Shown here piece by piece: positions 20,095-29,906 of a stretch of 64,000 nt of DNA. Made by a program: the position numbers and the translations under genes. Source of the DNA: Mayamaea pseudoterrestris (taxonomy: Eukaryota; Bacillariophyta; Bacillariophyceae; Sellaphorales; Sellaphoraceae); NCBI GenBank assembly GCA_027923505.1, contig BROI01000038.1, positions 62,001 to 126,000 of the forward strand. Direction: 5' to 3'. The first letter of the stretch is position 1, and every line of letters starts with the position of its first letter. The notes beneath the pieces were generated by a model that ran no database searches, was not told the origin of the DNA, and saw only the letters and a list, made by a program, of their open reading frames with translations.

Positions 20095-22023
20095 TTAGAT
20101 TGGAATGTACTGCTGCGAACTGGTGCCCTTTCGCGACAAGAATTTAATGGTGCAAGCTGCGGCCCCGCCGACAATTTTGCTGATTCCATTGATTATTGGC
20201 AGTTTTCCAATCCATTGTACCAACGGTTGCAGCAAAGGCAATTGGCCAGTTGCTTGAAGTATTCGTCTTGTGACCATGTACAGAAGAAAGTAGGTTGGAA
20301 TCGCCACGCAAATTCCATATGGCTTGAGCCGCATTGCTCGTCGTCGCCGTGGCGGCTTGCCATGATTCGACGAAGTAGCACTGCTTATCGTTTCATTCTT
20401 CATTCGCTGCTCTAATGTACTACGCCGCTGCTTCTTTTGCAAAAGCGTGGTCAATGCCGAATCCATGGCGATGGCAGCATCCACGTGGCCGTCACTCATG
20501 CTGCCTTGTGGTGGATAGGGATGCAATTGCTCGCCAACCCAGCGACAAGCGAGCGTGTAGTGAAATGGTGGCTGCGACGAGATATCTTTTATGTGGCTGG
20601 ACTGCTGCTGCGTTTTCCTTTCGTTTATTTTCAAGCTCTCCAACTCGGTCGGTGAACTTGCCTTGCTTTGATTGAACAAGGCTGCCGCCACGGCCAAGGC
20701 TGCTACATCGTCTCGGCCTATTCGTGAAGGTTCCGGCACGCGACCATGAATGCCAACTTGAATTGCCGTTGTGTTGACGTCTCGCTCGCCCATGTCATCT
20801 TCATCGTAGTCAATATCGGCGCCATTGTAATTCCAGCTCACCAGATCACCAGGGCGCAAAACAATTGTTTCCACCCAAGGAGAAGCATGCATGGTTTGTT
20901 CCGCCATTTCCTGATATCGCAAAACCATGGAGTGTAGCATGTTGGTAAAGAGTGGCACGAGATGCCATGGGGCTCTTGCGACGGAAAGGTCTGAGATTCG
21001 AACGAACCTGAGTCGCTCTTGTTGGTGTGCCGGCTGATTTTGCTTTCGGTGTTGAGAAAGTGCTTCATCTGCAAACGCTTTGGCTGGCGTTGCTGCCACT
21101 GTAGTATCCGCAGTCTGCTCCAGTTCTATGCGCCGCCTTCTTTCTCGCTCCTCCTGCTCGGCGAGTTGCAAGACGATTCGCGTACTTTCGTAGTGAACGT
21201 AGTATGGGTGCCTTGTGTCCCTGCACCATTTGTCAACATTTGGCCGCAAGAGCCTCCACAGTGGCCGCTCCAACAAATCCTTCCACAGATTGGTCGGACG
21301 AATTGCCCCGACGCAGCTAATGACAACGCTGGCTCCACGCATGGCGGATGCAAGTGAATGTAATGGATGATTGCTGCAGCTGTCAAAGACAGCATCGTCT
21401 TGCTGTAATGACTCATTGTAAAATGTCGACACAAAGGACGTAACATCCATTGCTGATTGCTGTCTTCCTGGTTGCACCAATTCGCCTTGTACAATCTGTA
21501 GCGTCGGCCCAGAGTCTGCTCGAGTCGTCGTCTTGACAGCAATCAAGTCGTCAAACAAAACCCGACAAGCCTTGTCGTAGTCGCGACAGTAAGCGACAAT
21601 CGTCGCATCAATGGAGGAATCGAGCAAATGGCGAACCACGAGTCGACCAATCTTGCCCGAGGCGCCCAAGACGACAATCTTTTTCCGTCGCGGAGGCTCG
21701 TAGACTTTGGGACGAGGACGCTCCGTCAGCGTATCCGTCGGCCGTTCTGCGACTCGCTGAGGCTCTCGCTGCGGAATCAAACTGCTTTCACTGTCATCAT
21801 CCTCTAGATTCATTGCTGATTTGTAGGTACGAGCAAAGTATAGCCTTGATGTTGATAATGATGCTGACTGTGGAATTCCTTTGCGACTTGCTCGATGACA
21901 GTGAGTGCTGCTCGCGGACCATCGTCGCTCAGCGGCAGATAGCGCCGACGTACATTGACTCCAAGACGCTGCTAACAGCAGTCTAATGACGAATGTACAG
22001 CAATCATTTCTTCCAAGAACCAT
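20095..22023 (-). CDS. Atypical short-chain dehydrogenase/reductase (NmrA/SDR_a-like), membrane-associated
   Basis: A 642-aa protein. A hydrophobic N-terminus (FVIRLLLAASWSQCTSALS) reads as a signal peptide and may begin a plastid bipartite signal. After a charged linker comes a Rossmann fold with KKIVVLGASGKIGRLVVRHLL (GxxGxxG, about 110-130), typical of extended/atypical SDRs that bind NAD(P)(H). The later motif WVETIVLRPGDLVSWN is the usual SDR_a RPG block after a missing or altered YxxxK. The C-terminal 70 residues are hydrophobic (YGICVAIPTYFLLYMV), suggesting membrane attachment. The exact reaction cannot be named; relatives act as reductases, as redox sensors and as assembly factors. 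Single exon. Confidence 0.75.
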   Translation of the reverse strand: MVLGRNDCCTFVIRLLLAASWSQCTSALSAAERRWSASSTHCHRASRKGIPQSASLSTSRLYFARTYKSAMNLEDDDSESSLIPQREPQRVAERPTDTLTERPRPKVYEPPRRKKIVVLGASGKIGRLVVRHLLDSSIDATIVAYCRDYDKACRVLFDDLIAVKTTTRADSGPTLQIVQGELVQPGRQQSAMDVTSFVSTFYNESLQQDDAVFDSCSNHPLHSLASAMRGASVVISCVGAIRPTNLWKDLLERPLWRLLRPNVDKWCRDTRHPYYVHYESTRIVLQLAEQEERERRRRIELEQTADTTVAATPAKAFADEALSQHRKQNQPAHQQERLRFVRISDLSVARAPWHLVPLFTNMLHSMVLRYQEMAEQTMHASPWVETIVLRPGDLVSWNYNGADIDYDEDDMGERDVNTTAIQVGIHGRVPEPSRIGRDDVAALAVAAALFNQSKASSPTELESLKINERKTQQQSSHIKDISSQPPFHYTLACRWVGEQLHPYPPQGSMSDGHVDAAIAMDSALTTLLQKKQRRSTLEQRMKNETISSATSSNHGKPPRRRRAMRLKPYGICVAIPTYFLLYMVTRRILQATGQLPLLQPLVQWIGKLPIINGISKIVGGAAACTIKFLSRKGTSSQQYIPI

Positions 22024-22516
22024 GATCGATTAGTTTAACATGGATCGGATCTTGTGATGGATGAATGAGCCGCGACGACATTGTTGCGTCTCTTTTCATT
22101 CACGCATTGCCACTACTTTTAGCTATCTACTACAGATACACAGCGTGGCTGAATCATGTGGGCAGTTGGCACAGCGTACGCACCATTACAATCTTCTAGA
22201 CTTGATTCATTTACACATGTTGTGTTCGTGCTCAGTGTTCAAATGCCACGCGCGTCGCAATATTGCTCGGTGGGGCCAAATGGCTTGTATCGTGTCGGAA
22301 CGCAACAATACGCAAGCTTGCAAGACTACTCGCAATAAAAAAAAAGGTCATCGTAGGATAAACTAAAAGCATTTAATAAAGGTTTATATTGCAAGCCAGC
22401 TAATGGTAGCGCTTGTCGACATCAACGCGTCGGGTGCGTGGCACATTTCCTGTTTGAAACTGCCCGACTCGAATGAATCAGTAACTGAGTCACAGCGTTA
22501 TGAATGCGCCATCAAT
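22024..22516. other. Intergenic between two minus-strand genes
   Basis: 493 bp. Contains a short A-run at 22337-22345 and no coding signal that I trust. It should hold the SDR promoter and the 3' end of the SH3/KOW-like gene. Confidence 0.4.
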
Positions 22517-23206
22517 TTACAGGCGGACAGAGCTTGGCTTGACCATGACGGTGCGCTTGTTAGCGAGCTGGACATGATAGCGATCGAGGCTGGGCTGCGA
22601 GGTGCCATTGCCAGTGAATGTCGTGCCAGTGATTGTTCCGTAGACCCCGTTCAACTCTGGCGACAAAATGAGGCTTGTCAGCTTGACAACTGTACCAGGC
22701 GGAAAGATTACATTCTCTGGCTTGATGTTGATGGTGGTCGTGTTGTCCGATAGAACGACCGAGCAGCAAAGTGCGTTTTGATCAAAGCCAATGACGGTCA
22801 CCATGCTCCCGTTGAATGGACAAGACGGTAGATTATAAATAGTAGCAAAGATATGCTGCTGAATATTCTCCAAATTGACGCAAATTTGAACCAAGTTTGA
22901 GAGAAGGACGATGTAGCGACAAGCGACAAGGTCGTAACCAATGACGGTTCCAACCATATGATTGAGCGCGGGTTCATTCACCATTCCAATGACGTGGACA
23001 TGCGTCCCATTCTTATTGACGCCGAATGTCAGATCCGTCCCGACAAAAGCCGTGGTACCATTAACTCGCTCTCCCAAGACACTAGGGACGCCTCCCTTTG
23101 GTTTGCTTGGAATGACAAAGTTGTTGGTGCGAGGGTCAAAAATGCGTCCTTGAAACATTCCATGCTCACGCTCGTCCGATGCGTTTTCGAACTGAATCGT
23201 AACCAT
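22517..23206 (-). CDS. Protein with three SH3/KOW-like beta repeats
   Basis: I start at 23206 (MVTIQFENASDE), giving 229 aa; the open frame extends 97 codons upstream but that part looks like untranslated leader. The last 125 residues consist of three tandem units of about 40 residues, each with the pattern hydrophobic-G-x-V-x-G-(Y/F)-D...(R/C)-hxVhL-S/A-N-...-hxVpxENI. Examples are VGTVIGYDLVACRYIVLL, MVTVIGFDQNALCCSVVL and YGTITGTT...RYHVQLANKRTVMV. Such units resemble the small SH3/KOW-type barrels found in nucleic-acid and protein-binding factors. No named family is recognised. Confidence 0.65.
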   Translation of the reverse strand: MVTIQFENASDEREHGMFQGRIFDPRTNNFVIPSKPKGGVPSVLGERVNGTTAFVGTDLTFGVNKNGTHVHVIGMVNEPALNHMVGTVIGYDLVACRYIVLLSNLVQICVNLENIQQHIFATIYNLPSCPFNGSMVTVIGFDQNALCCSVVLSDNTTTINIKPENVIFPPGTVVKLTSLILSPELNGVYGTITGTTFTGNGTSQPSLDRYHVQLANKRTVMVKPSSVRL

Positions 23207-25102
23207 CTTGCTAGCCAATCTGTGATTGTGAATAACGAGAGAGCGAGGGCACCGGCACCGGTAGAAGATGCAATGCAGTGTGTGTGATGAATGGAAAATG
23301 GCTGCAGCGTACATCGGCCGCGGCATTCTCGGACGCAAACGGTCGCAGTGGGTACCGATGTGATAGAGATGTGAAATGCATGGAGACGCACCGGTACACA
23401 AGCGCCAACCTCGGCGTCGCCTCTCGACGCGACCGCACCACATCACATTCGATTTCTTCTGCACCATGAGATTACATTTGGCTGCAAGTCGCGACAATCA
23501 CTTGCCATGAGCTCATCGAGAGTGGTTCGCCGATGGCTTGACATCACACCTTGATTATCGTGGAGCTACTGGAGGTTGCTCGTTGAAGCCGTCGCAACAA
23601 CCGACAACCGATATTGGCTGATTGGCTGATGTTTGTCGTTCCATTTCCATCAAACCTGCAACACATTGAGCGCGATACACTGTGAAACAAGACCAAATTG
23701 GCGGTTAGTGCTTTTATCGACATGTTTCTTGTCGGATCGTCACGACACTTGGACTTGGTTGAGCAGATAAGCAACGACAACACGTTGTGGTTGCAAACTG
23801 CAAACGAGCCGCAACGAGTCTACTCGATCGACTGGGGGTTTTGCTCTGCTATTACAACATGACGTCTAAAGGTGATGACGGACTGAGTCCATGCTTTGCT
23901 CGCAGCTTGCAGGCACTACGTGCTCATGTGGTCAAGAAAAATTATTCACAGGAAAGCGCGACATGCGAGCTTCATTTGCATTGCCGACAATGAACCAAGG
24001 ACTTTGCACATTGCGCCCATTGGGCCCTTACACTTATGCTGAAGCGATAATGATGCGCCGGAAAGTTCAACGCGAACGCTTAAGCTATCTTTTGGGAGCA
24101 TAAGTTTAAGCGCTGTCTCCTGGAGGCAGGTTTGTGACCTTGCCCATTCCGTATCCCGTTCCTTCTGCCCATGCTATTGAAAACCCTTCGAGCCATTTTT
24201 TGCCTTTTTTGCACCTTTATGATAGCAGACGCTTGTGCAAAATGAGGTGTCTTTGTTTAAATTGGGCTGGATCGGTCCGCCACATTGTGACATGCTGCAG
24301 CTAGTTGTCACAACTAGCAACACTGGAATCATTGGCGGATGGAGTATGGAATGATTTGTCGCCAGGTCCATTCTGGAAAGCTTTTTTCATTTTGTGACAC
24401 GAGCCATGCCAGCTTTTAATGTGCACCAACAACGAACCGTCGCTAAATCTGCGCTCACAAGTCAACTGTTAGGCCATTTGCTCGACAAGCAGAAGCGAGC
24501 TTGGAGAAGTTCTTTCACATGTAATGCGCCGACGGCAAAAATCTTTCCAAGTCGGCGATGAGAATCCGTGGCGTCGAGATCACAATGATCAACGATTCGG
24601 CTGCGTCGAGAGCCAGCGCGGACGATGGCGTGACGAATGCACCTTTTATCGTGGCATATAGTTGAATTGACGCGACGCGACGCTGAAAACGAGGCACGGC
24701 AGTTTGGTTATACGCTCAATGGCAACGAAATAGTTATAGCAGCAGACATGGATGTAATTGTAATGCCGAAAGAAAGACGCAAGTTTGTCTCCGAATAGTC
24801 CGCTGTTTGATGTATCGTACATCGTACCCACACCGAGTCTCAATGGAACCGACAAGACAATACAGCTATACGATAAGAGTACAGCATAGTGATATAGGCA
24901 GATCTTTTATTGATATCATTTTATATGCATCGATGAAGAGATGCGCAGTATATCAAATTAAGTACTGCATAAAATGAATCAAGGACAAGCGACCGACCAA
25001 GAGAGACAATCTCCTGCGTAGTGGCAATCTGTATGCTTGTAGTTGTAGGCCAGCGAGAACTGCAGGTATGCTCAATCGCCGCCATTGGTCTTTACAATGG
25101 CT
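23207..25102. other. Gene-poor region
   Basis: Almost 1.9 kb without a gene I can support, the longest such stretch in the window. Short frames occur on both strands (for instance 23891-24103 plus and 24515-24697 minus), but none shows a domain or combines with neighbours through good splice sites. No tRNA, repeat array or transposon terminus was seen. Confidence 0.45.
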
Positions 25103-25801
25103 CTAGCCGCCAAAGAATCCAGAACTTGGCGGAACCGGCTGGCTTTGCTGGTGGAGGGACGCCGTGAGAATTTGCAGCAGACCAATGACAGTATCCATCT
25201 TCCCTTCCAATCGAGCGACGGCCTTGTCGGTGTCAGTCTTAGACGCAGGCTTGATAGACGAGCCGTTATCTCCAAAAGAAGGTGCCTGATAGTTCAAGTG
25301 AGTCTCATTTGGCTGTCCAAAGGCAAATGATGATGAACTGTTCGCAGGAGCCGGCGTGGATCCGAATCCATACGTCGTTCGAGTAGCAGGCGTCGAAGCG
25401 CCGAAAGCGAACGAAGATGCCAAATTTTGTCCACACCCAGTAAAGGTAGCTGGCGCAGGCGTCGATCCAAAAAGGCTCGTGGAGCTTGTAGCGGTGGGTG
25501 CGGATCCAAAGGAAAAAGAACCAACATACGGCGACGAGGAGCTTCCACCATGAGTCGACATTCCAAATCCAGACGGCGATCCAAAAGTATGTTCAGCAGG
25601 AGCGGCGATGCTGGGCTTCAAAGAAGAGCATTTCTTGCACGCCGACAAAAACGAAATGTTCCATGTTGGGCCACCGCTCGTCGGGCAGCTAACACATTTC
25701 CAAGAGCGACACAACTGACACTCGCTTTCGTCGGCTTGATTCAAAAATTTACACTCAGTACATTTCCAAGTGACTAGGGCGAAGTCCGAAAGAGATGACA
25801 T
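25103..25801 (-). CDS. RanBP2-type zinc-finger protein with FG repeats (nucleoporin-like)
   Basis: A 232-aa protein from ATG 25801. Residues about 10-35 form a RanBP2/NZF zinc finger (WKCTECKFLNQADESECQLC). A second Cys pair set (WKCVSC ... CKKC) follows and may form another metal site. The middle is Ser/Gly/Ala-rich with FG dipeptides in FGSP, SFAFG, FGSTPAPA contexts, as in nuclear-pore FG domains. The C-terminus has a short amphipathic helix and ends SSGFFGG. Zinc finger plus FG repeats is the composition of Nup153-like nucleoporins, but the protein is much smaller. A role in the pore or in Ran binding is inference. Nine upstream codons are open (ATG at 25828). Confidence 0.75.
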   Translation of the reverse strand: MSSLSDFALVTWKCTECKFLNQADESECQLCRSWKCVSCPTSGGPTWNISFLSACKKCSSLKPSIAAPAEHTFGSPSGFGMSTHGGSSSSPYVGSFSFGSAPTATSSTSLFGSTPAPATFTGCGQNLASSFAFGASTPATRTTYGFGSTPAPANSSSSFAFGQPNETHLNYQAPSFGDNGSSIKPASKTDTDKAVARLEGKMDTVIGLLQILTASLHQQSQPVPPSSGFFGG

Positions 25802-25963
25802 TATGCAAGAGATGATAATGGATACCAATAGAATGCAATAGGCAAGATGAGGGATAAAGAAGCGATGCTTCGCTGCGGCAGCTTGTAAGTGTCATCAATG
25901 CGGTCGGCAGTTTTCAAGGAGTCCGTAACGTGTCCGTCATTGAAATAAAGGCTTATTCGGAGA

Positions 25964-26136
25964 TGACGCAGTTTTCACTGGCACTCGTTTCATATTATTG
26001 CCTAATGACGTAGTTTTCACTGGCACTCGTTTTATACTATTGCCTTGTGACGTAGTTATCACTGGCACTCGTTTCACACTATTGCCTATGACGTAGTTAT
26101 CACTGGCACTCGTTTCACACTATTGCCTATGACGTA
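25964..26136 (+). repeat. Four-unit 41-42 bp minisatellite (family A, first array)
   Basis: Units begin at 25964, 26006, 26048 and 26089, with a partial fifth at 26130. The consensus runs TGACGTAGTT, TTCACTGGCACTCGTTTC, then a variable A/T stretch and ATTGCCT. Unit lengths are 42, 42, 41 and 41 bp with a few substitutions. The array sits in the 915 bp between the divergent FG-protein gene and the Cys-rich membrane protein gene. The same unit forms an array at 38106. Confidence 0.95.
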
Positions 26137-26716
26137 TCTACTATTGTTTTCATTAATGAATTGAAATGTTTTCATGCTCTTGCGCGTAATTCTGCAACCA
26201 GCGACCATGAATGAAACGCCAGTTCCTCTCCACATATCCACCATGAGCTGTCTGGGCCGTGAAAGGAAGCATCAAGAGCAATTTCTAAATTGCTAACGAA
26301 ATGAAGGCGTTGGAAAGATCGGTACGGAGAGCTGTGTACAAGCTGAGCCGATGGTTGTCTACCTACCGGTAGTGGAAGTTTAGATGTTGACTGGCTTTCT
26401 CTCATGTCAATGTGAAAGCACTACAAGCTGCAACTCTTGAAACAACCCTACCAATGGCTAGCGTCCTTGCGGTTTGAGATTTGTTGCTCTTGCGACTGTC
26501 CGTCCTAAATGACTTGTCGTCTTGACACTCGCGCTGCATCGCGCATCGCCAATCATGGAGTGCGCCTTGCTTCAGATTTTTTTCCAAGTTCAACTGATCG
26601 CGCATCAGTTGGACTCATCAATGACTGGAACGCCCGCTCCATGATCGTCAATGTGCAAACACAATATTTTAAACTACAGAACCATTGACCAATTCTAAAA
26701 CAAGCGACAAGCGACC

Positions 26717-27596
26717 ATGATGATGAAGTCCTACCTACTTGCTTTGACGCTACTGTTCGCACCATTTACTCAAAGCTTTGCTCAATCCACAAATGAGGAA
26801 GCTAGCGGTACGGGCAATCTTCGAGGAATTATTGACAACAATGAGATGGAAGTACAGCACCGACAACTCTCGTGGGGTTCAGGGTTTGATTTTTCGAATA
26901 TGCTTTGTAAGTTATGACCTCGAAATGGCCCATACGCTCGCACCAATAATTGCATTACAGTATACTCACGCAACCATTTCTTACTTCTACGCATTAGTCC
27001 ACTTGGGAGTTTGTACTGAACATTCTTGCGAATACTGCGCCCAACACAAGCAGGCTGGTCCACTTCCTCACTGCGGCTGCCCACGATGCGACTTGCCACA
27101 TGCCCACAAGCTGCCCCAGTGCTCGTGCTCAAGCAGCGGCTCCAGTGGTAGCAGCACCTCCAGCAGCACGGAGAGCGCCACGGAATTTGATGAAGCTGCC
27201 CAAGAAGAGGAAGAAGAAGAGGTTGAGGAGGTGGACGAGAGCGCGGCCAGTGGTGCCGAGGAAAGCAACAGCAACCTGGCGGATTCGCAGACGGCAACAA
27301 GAAGCTTCTCAATGGTTGTTTACTTTGCCGGCGCCGCAGCCTGCGCAGCACTTCTCGCAGCTGTTGTCATGCGGAAGCGACAGACGTCCCGAGAGATTGA
27401 TCTGGATAGTGACGGACTTTCGCCGGACAGTGCCAGCGCGGTTCATGCATCGCTCTCGAATAGATTCTCCGCGCTCATGGCAGGCCTAGGCGTCGGTGTA
27501 CCAGCGGTCGTCATGACTCGCGACTATGCCGGCATGGATGATGTCGCACCTTACCAACCGACTCCAGTGCGAGGTGCCGAGGGATATGCTATCTAA
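26717..27596 (+). CDS. Secreted/type I membrane protein with a Cys-rich ectodomain
   Basis: Exons 26717-26906 and 26998-27596; the 91-bp intron (GTAAGT ... TTAG) gives 262 aa. An N-terminal signal peptide (YLLALTLLFAPFTQSFA) leads to a short ectodomain with about nine closely spaced cysteines (CTEHSCEYC, HCGCPRCDLPHAHKLPQCSC), a Ser/Thr stalk, a Glu-rich acidic stretch (about 125-145), a membrane span (YFAGAAACAALLAAVVM, about 176-193) and a 70-residue cytosolic tail. Topology is confident; no family is recognised. The His/Cys cluster could bind metal or be disulphide-bonded. An alternative acceptor at 26960 would change frame and is rejected. Confidence 0.75.
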
Positions 27597-27959
27597 CTCT
27601 CGCCAACAAATCGTTGTGCGTTCCCATTCGTTAGCGCAACATCATTCCATTGCCGCGTGGCCTGTAATTTACTTATAAACCTATTTGATGTATCCAAATA
27701 CTGACTCAGACTACTGTTGAACATGTACCGGTAGCTATTTGTAAAGTATATTTAGATGGGCCGCCATAAAAGAAAGGAGATGTCTGACGGGTCGCATCGT
27801 CCCAGGAGCCACAAACACATCCAATCGAGCCATCTGCCAATGGGATCCGCTTGCCGTATAGAATGTAACAAACGCTTACTACATCATAGAATGCTAATCG
27901 TTTTTTATGTTTAATAAGATAAGTCATACCATCATCCATTGTGACATGTCGCGTCAGAC

Positions 27960-29081
27960 CTATTTACTTTCTTGGTAAAGGTCCGCCTCAATAACGACGC
28001 TCACAGGAGAGAGATTAAGAGGTATAGAGTCATGTTCCGCTGCAAAACAATGGTCGCCGTCATCATTCTTGTCGCATGTCATGGCACCAATTGTTGTATT
28101 GCTCTGATTTGATCGAATCGCTGCAGCAACGTCGTAGTGGGCCTGTGGCGAGCTAGAGTACAATCGCCAGAGAGCCTCCTGCACGACAGCCAATCTACTC
28201 ACATCCAGGGCAGCAAGTGTCGAACATAGGCTTGACTGAACATTCTCCAAAAACTCGATGCCTTGGGCATTCGCTTGAGTTGATCCATCGATGCCCTCTA
28301 TCGCATTCAGTATGCACGATACCGCAATCAAATGTCGGCGCTCTGTCACAAGTGAATATTCGTACACGGATAGTTCCGCAAAGAAAGAAGCCCGCTGGTA
28401 GATTGACTTCACTGTCGTGGCTGAATCGTACGGAAGCAACGCGGCGAAACGAGCAATAAACGCTTGCACTGTTGGCGGATGCAATGTCCAGTCACACGTC
28501 TTGAGAATGATTCGTTCCATGTCGACAATGTGCTGCAGATCGAACTCGCCTCGACTCAAATCAGCCAAGTTTTCCATCGAAATGATTTTGGGATTGACTA
28601 ACTTGGCCGCCATGTGCAAAGCCGTCATGGACGCAAGCTTAAAGGCGGTGCGATCACAGCAGCATTTGTCAATGAACCGATCTAGCATTGAGAAAGCCAC
28701 GGCGACGGTTTCCCGACTTGCATCAAAGTGGTCGCATACGCGATAAGCCCATTCGCACATTTTAAAGCGACAAGAAGCGTCAACATCGTCCTCTGTTTCC
28801 TCATCTTCGTCGAGATGGGAGCAACGCGATGACGCACAAGAGGAAGGACTCTTACGAGACGCTCGTCTTGCGAAATAGTCGCGGCAATGGTAGCGCTTCT
28901 GGTCCGTCTCGGCCATGCAAAGAAACACGTCCAATGCTTCCGCAAATGACTCCTCGTTGGCAATATGCGATGTCGAGACTGCTTTGAGGCGAAGAGTCAG
29001 CTCTGGCGGTGGCATCTTGGGTAAATTGTAATGGTAGTCTCTTGGCCTGCAATATTTACTCTTGGCGCAATTAATGGTCAT
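27960..29081 (-). CDS. Cyclin, similar in layout to the expanded diatom cyclin families
   Basis: Regulatory subunit for a cyclin-dependent kinase. The N-terminal cyclin box spans about residues 105-215: FKMCEWAYRVCDHFDASRE, then FSMLDRFIDKC and ASMTALHMAAKLVNPKI, with the MxxW/LDR/AAKhxE-type pattern of A/B/D cyclins. A second, weaker helical domain follows (about 216-310, TVQAFIARFAALL). An acidic insert (DEDEETEDD) and a Ser/Arg-rich loop precede the box. It could start at 29081 or at the in-frame MPPPEL (29015). No destruction box is evident. Diatoms carry many lineage-specific cyclins that respond to nutrients and this one fits their general length, but subfamily assignment needs a tree. 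Confidence 0.82.
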   Translation of the reverse strand: MTINCAKSKYCRPRDYHYNLPKMPPPELTLRLKAVSTSHIANEESFAEALDVFLCMAETDQKRYHCRDYFARRASRKSPSSCASSRCSHLDEDEETEDDVDASCRFKMCEWAYRVCDHFDASRETVAVAFSMLDRFIDKCCCDRTAFKLASMTALHMAAKLVNPKIISMENLADLSRGEFDLQHIVDMERIILKTCDWTLHPPTVQAFIARFAALLPYDSATTVKSIYQRASFFAELSVYEYSLVTERRHLIAVSCILNAIEGIDGSTQANAQGIEFLENVQSSLCSTLAALDVSRLAVVQEALWRLYSSSPQAHYDVAAAIRSNQSNTTIGAMTCDKNDDGDHCFAAEHDSIPLNLSPVSVVIEADLYQESK

Positions 29082-29906
29082 CGTGGGATGGGTTCGCAGC
29101 GAGTGTTTATTTCAATTGTACGAAATGCTTGTCTTCGATGGAGCGAAAGATGAGCTTTGAGGCGGATCTGTCGTGTGTGATTTCGTGAAGAATGACGAAA
29201 CGGAACGATGTGTGACTGTGAGCGAGCGAGCCTGTCAAGTTACATAAGGGACCCACATGGACGGGACGGATGCAACTGGCCAATCATACTGTGCCATCGC
29301 CCGACGTTATTGTTGGCGTACATACGGGAATGGCATTCTTTTCACGAAAAGTCTTCGCGCCGTTGGCACGCGTCGGCGACAACTCAAATTTTCCTTCCCT
29401 TCAATACTGTATCAGCAATATTTAATATCCGCGTGGTTGTACGTTCGGCACTGATCTTGTTGCCTGCTAGTTTATGGCACTCGTTCGATTGATCATAAGT
29501 GCTGTCAGATGACGTGAGTGTGCCGCTGCCTAGTTGGATCGAGACAATGCTCCTGGCAACATGACAGGACCGCTGGAGGCGCAGGAAATGCCCAAGCGTG
29601 CACAAATGCTCTTGACTGGTGCCAAGCTAGATCAATGGGATCTAACCTCGGTCCATCAATGCAATGCAGTTAAGATTGCTATACGAACATCAGCCGTACG
29701 TAGGAGGTGCGACAGAATTATGACGTCATTGAGTACCGTTCCTCTTTTTTGTTCGCCATCATCATGGCGCATGTGCGTGCGCTCATTCATTTTCCATCAC
29801 AATACATGTACCGTACTCGTAAGCTCATGCACTTGATCAACCTGTAATGAAGACACTGGCTTATCTCTTCTTCAATGATTTCCAAAACTCAAGGAGCAGT
29901 GTATCT
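29082..29906. other. Upstream region between cyclin and RCE1
   Basis: 825 bp between divergent starts. A frame beginning at 29561 (MTGPLEAQEMPKR) reaches a GTACGT donor-like site near 29697, but no matching downstream exon was found. No other structure was seen. Confidence 0.4.

Noticed and set aside
23207-23497. 97 extra N-terminal codons of the SH3/KOW-like protein
   Set aside because: The added sequence is Cys/His/Arg-rich and irregular, like translated leader. The internal start MVTIQFENASDE is more natural.
23891-24103. A plus-strand frame with the ending KVQRERLSYLLGA, near another short frame from 23859
   Set aside because: The two frames overlap in different phases and no GT-AG pair joins them. 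No domain is recognised, so a gene is not supported.
29561-29697. A possible exon (MTGPLEAQEMPKR...) upstream of RCE1
   Set aside because: A donor-like GTACGT exists, but joining to RCE1 needs a different phase. RCE1 already has a good first membrane helix and start at 29907.
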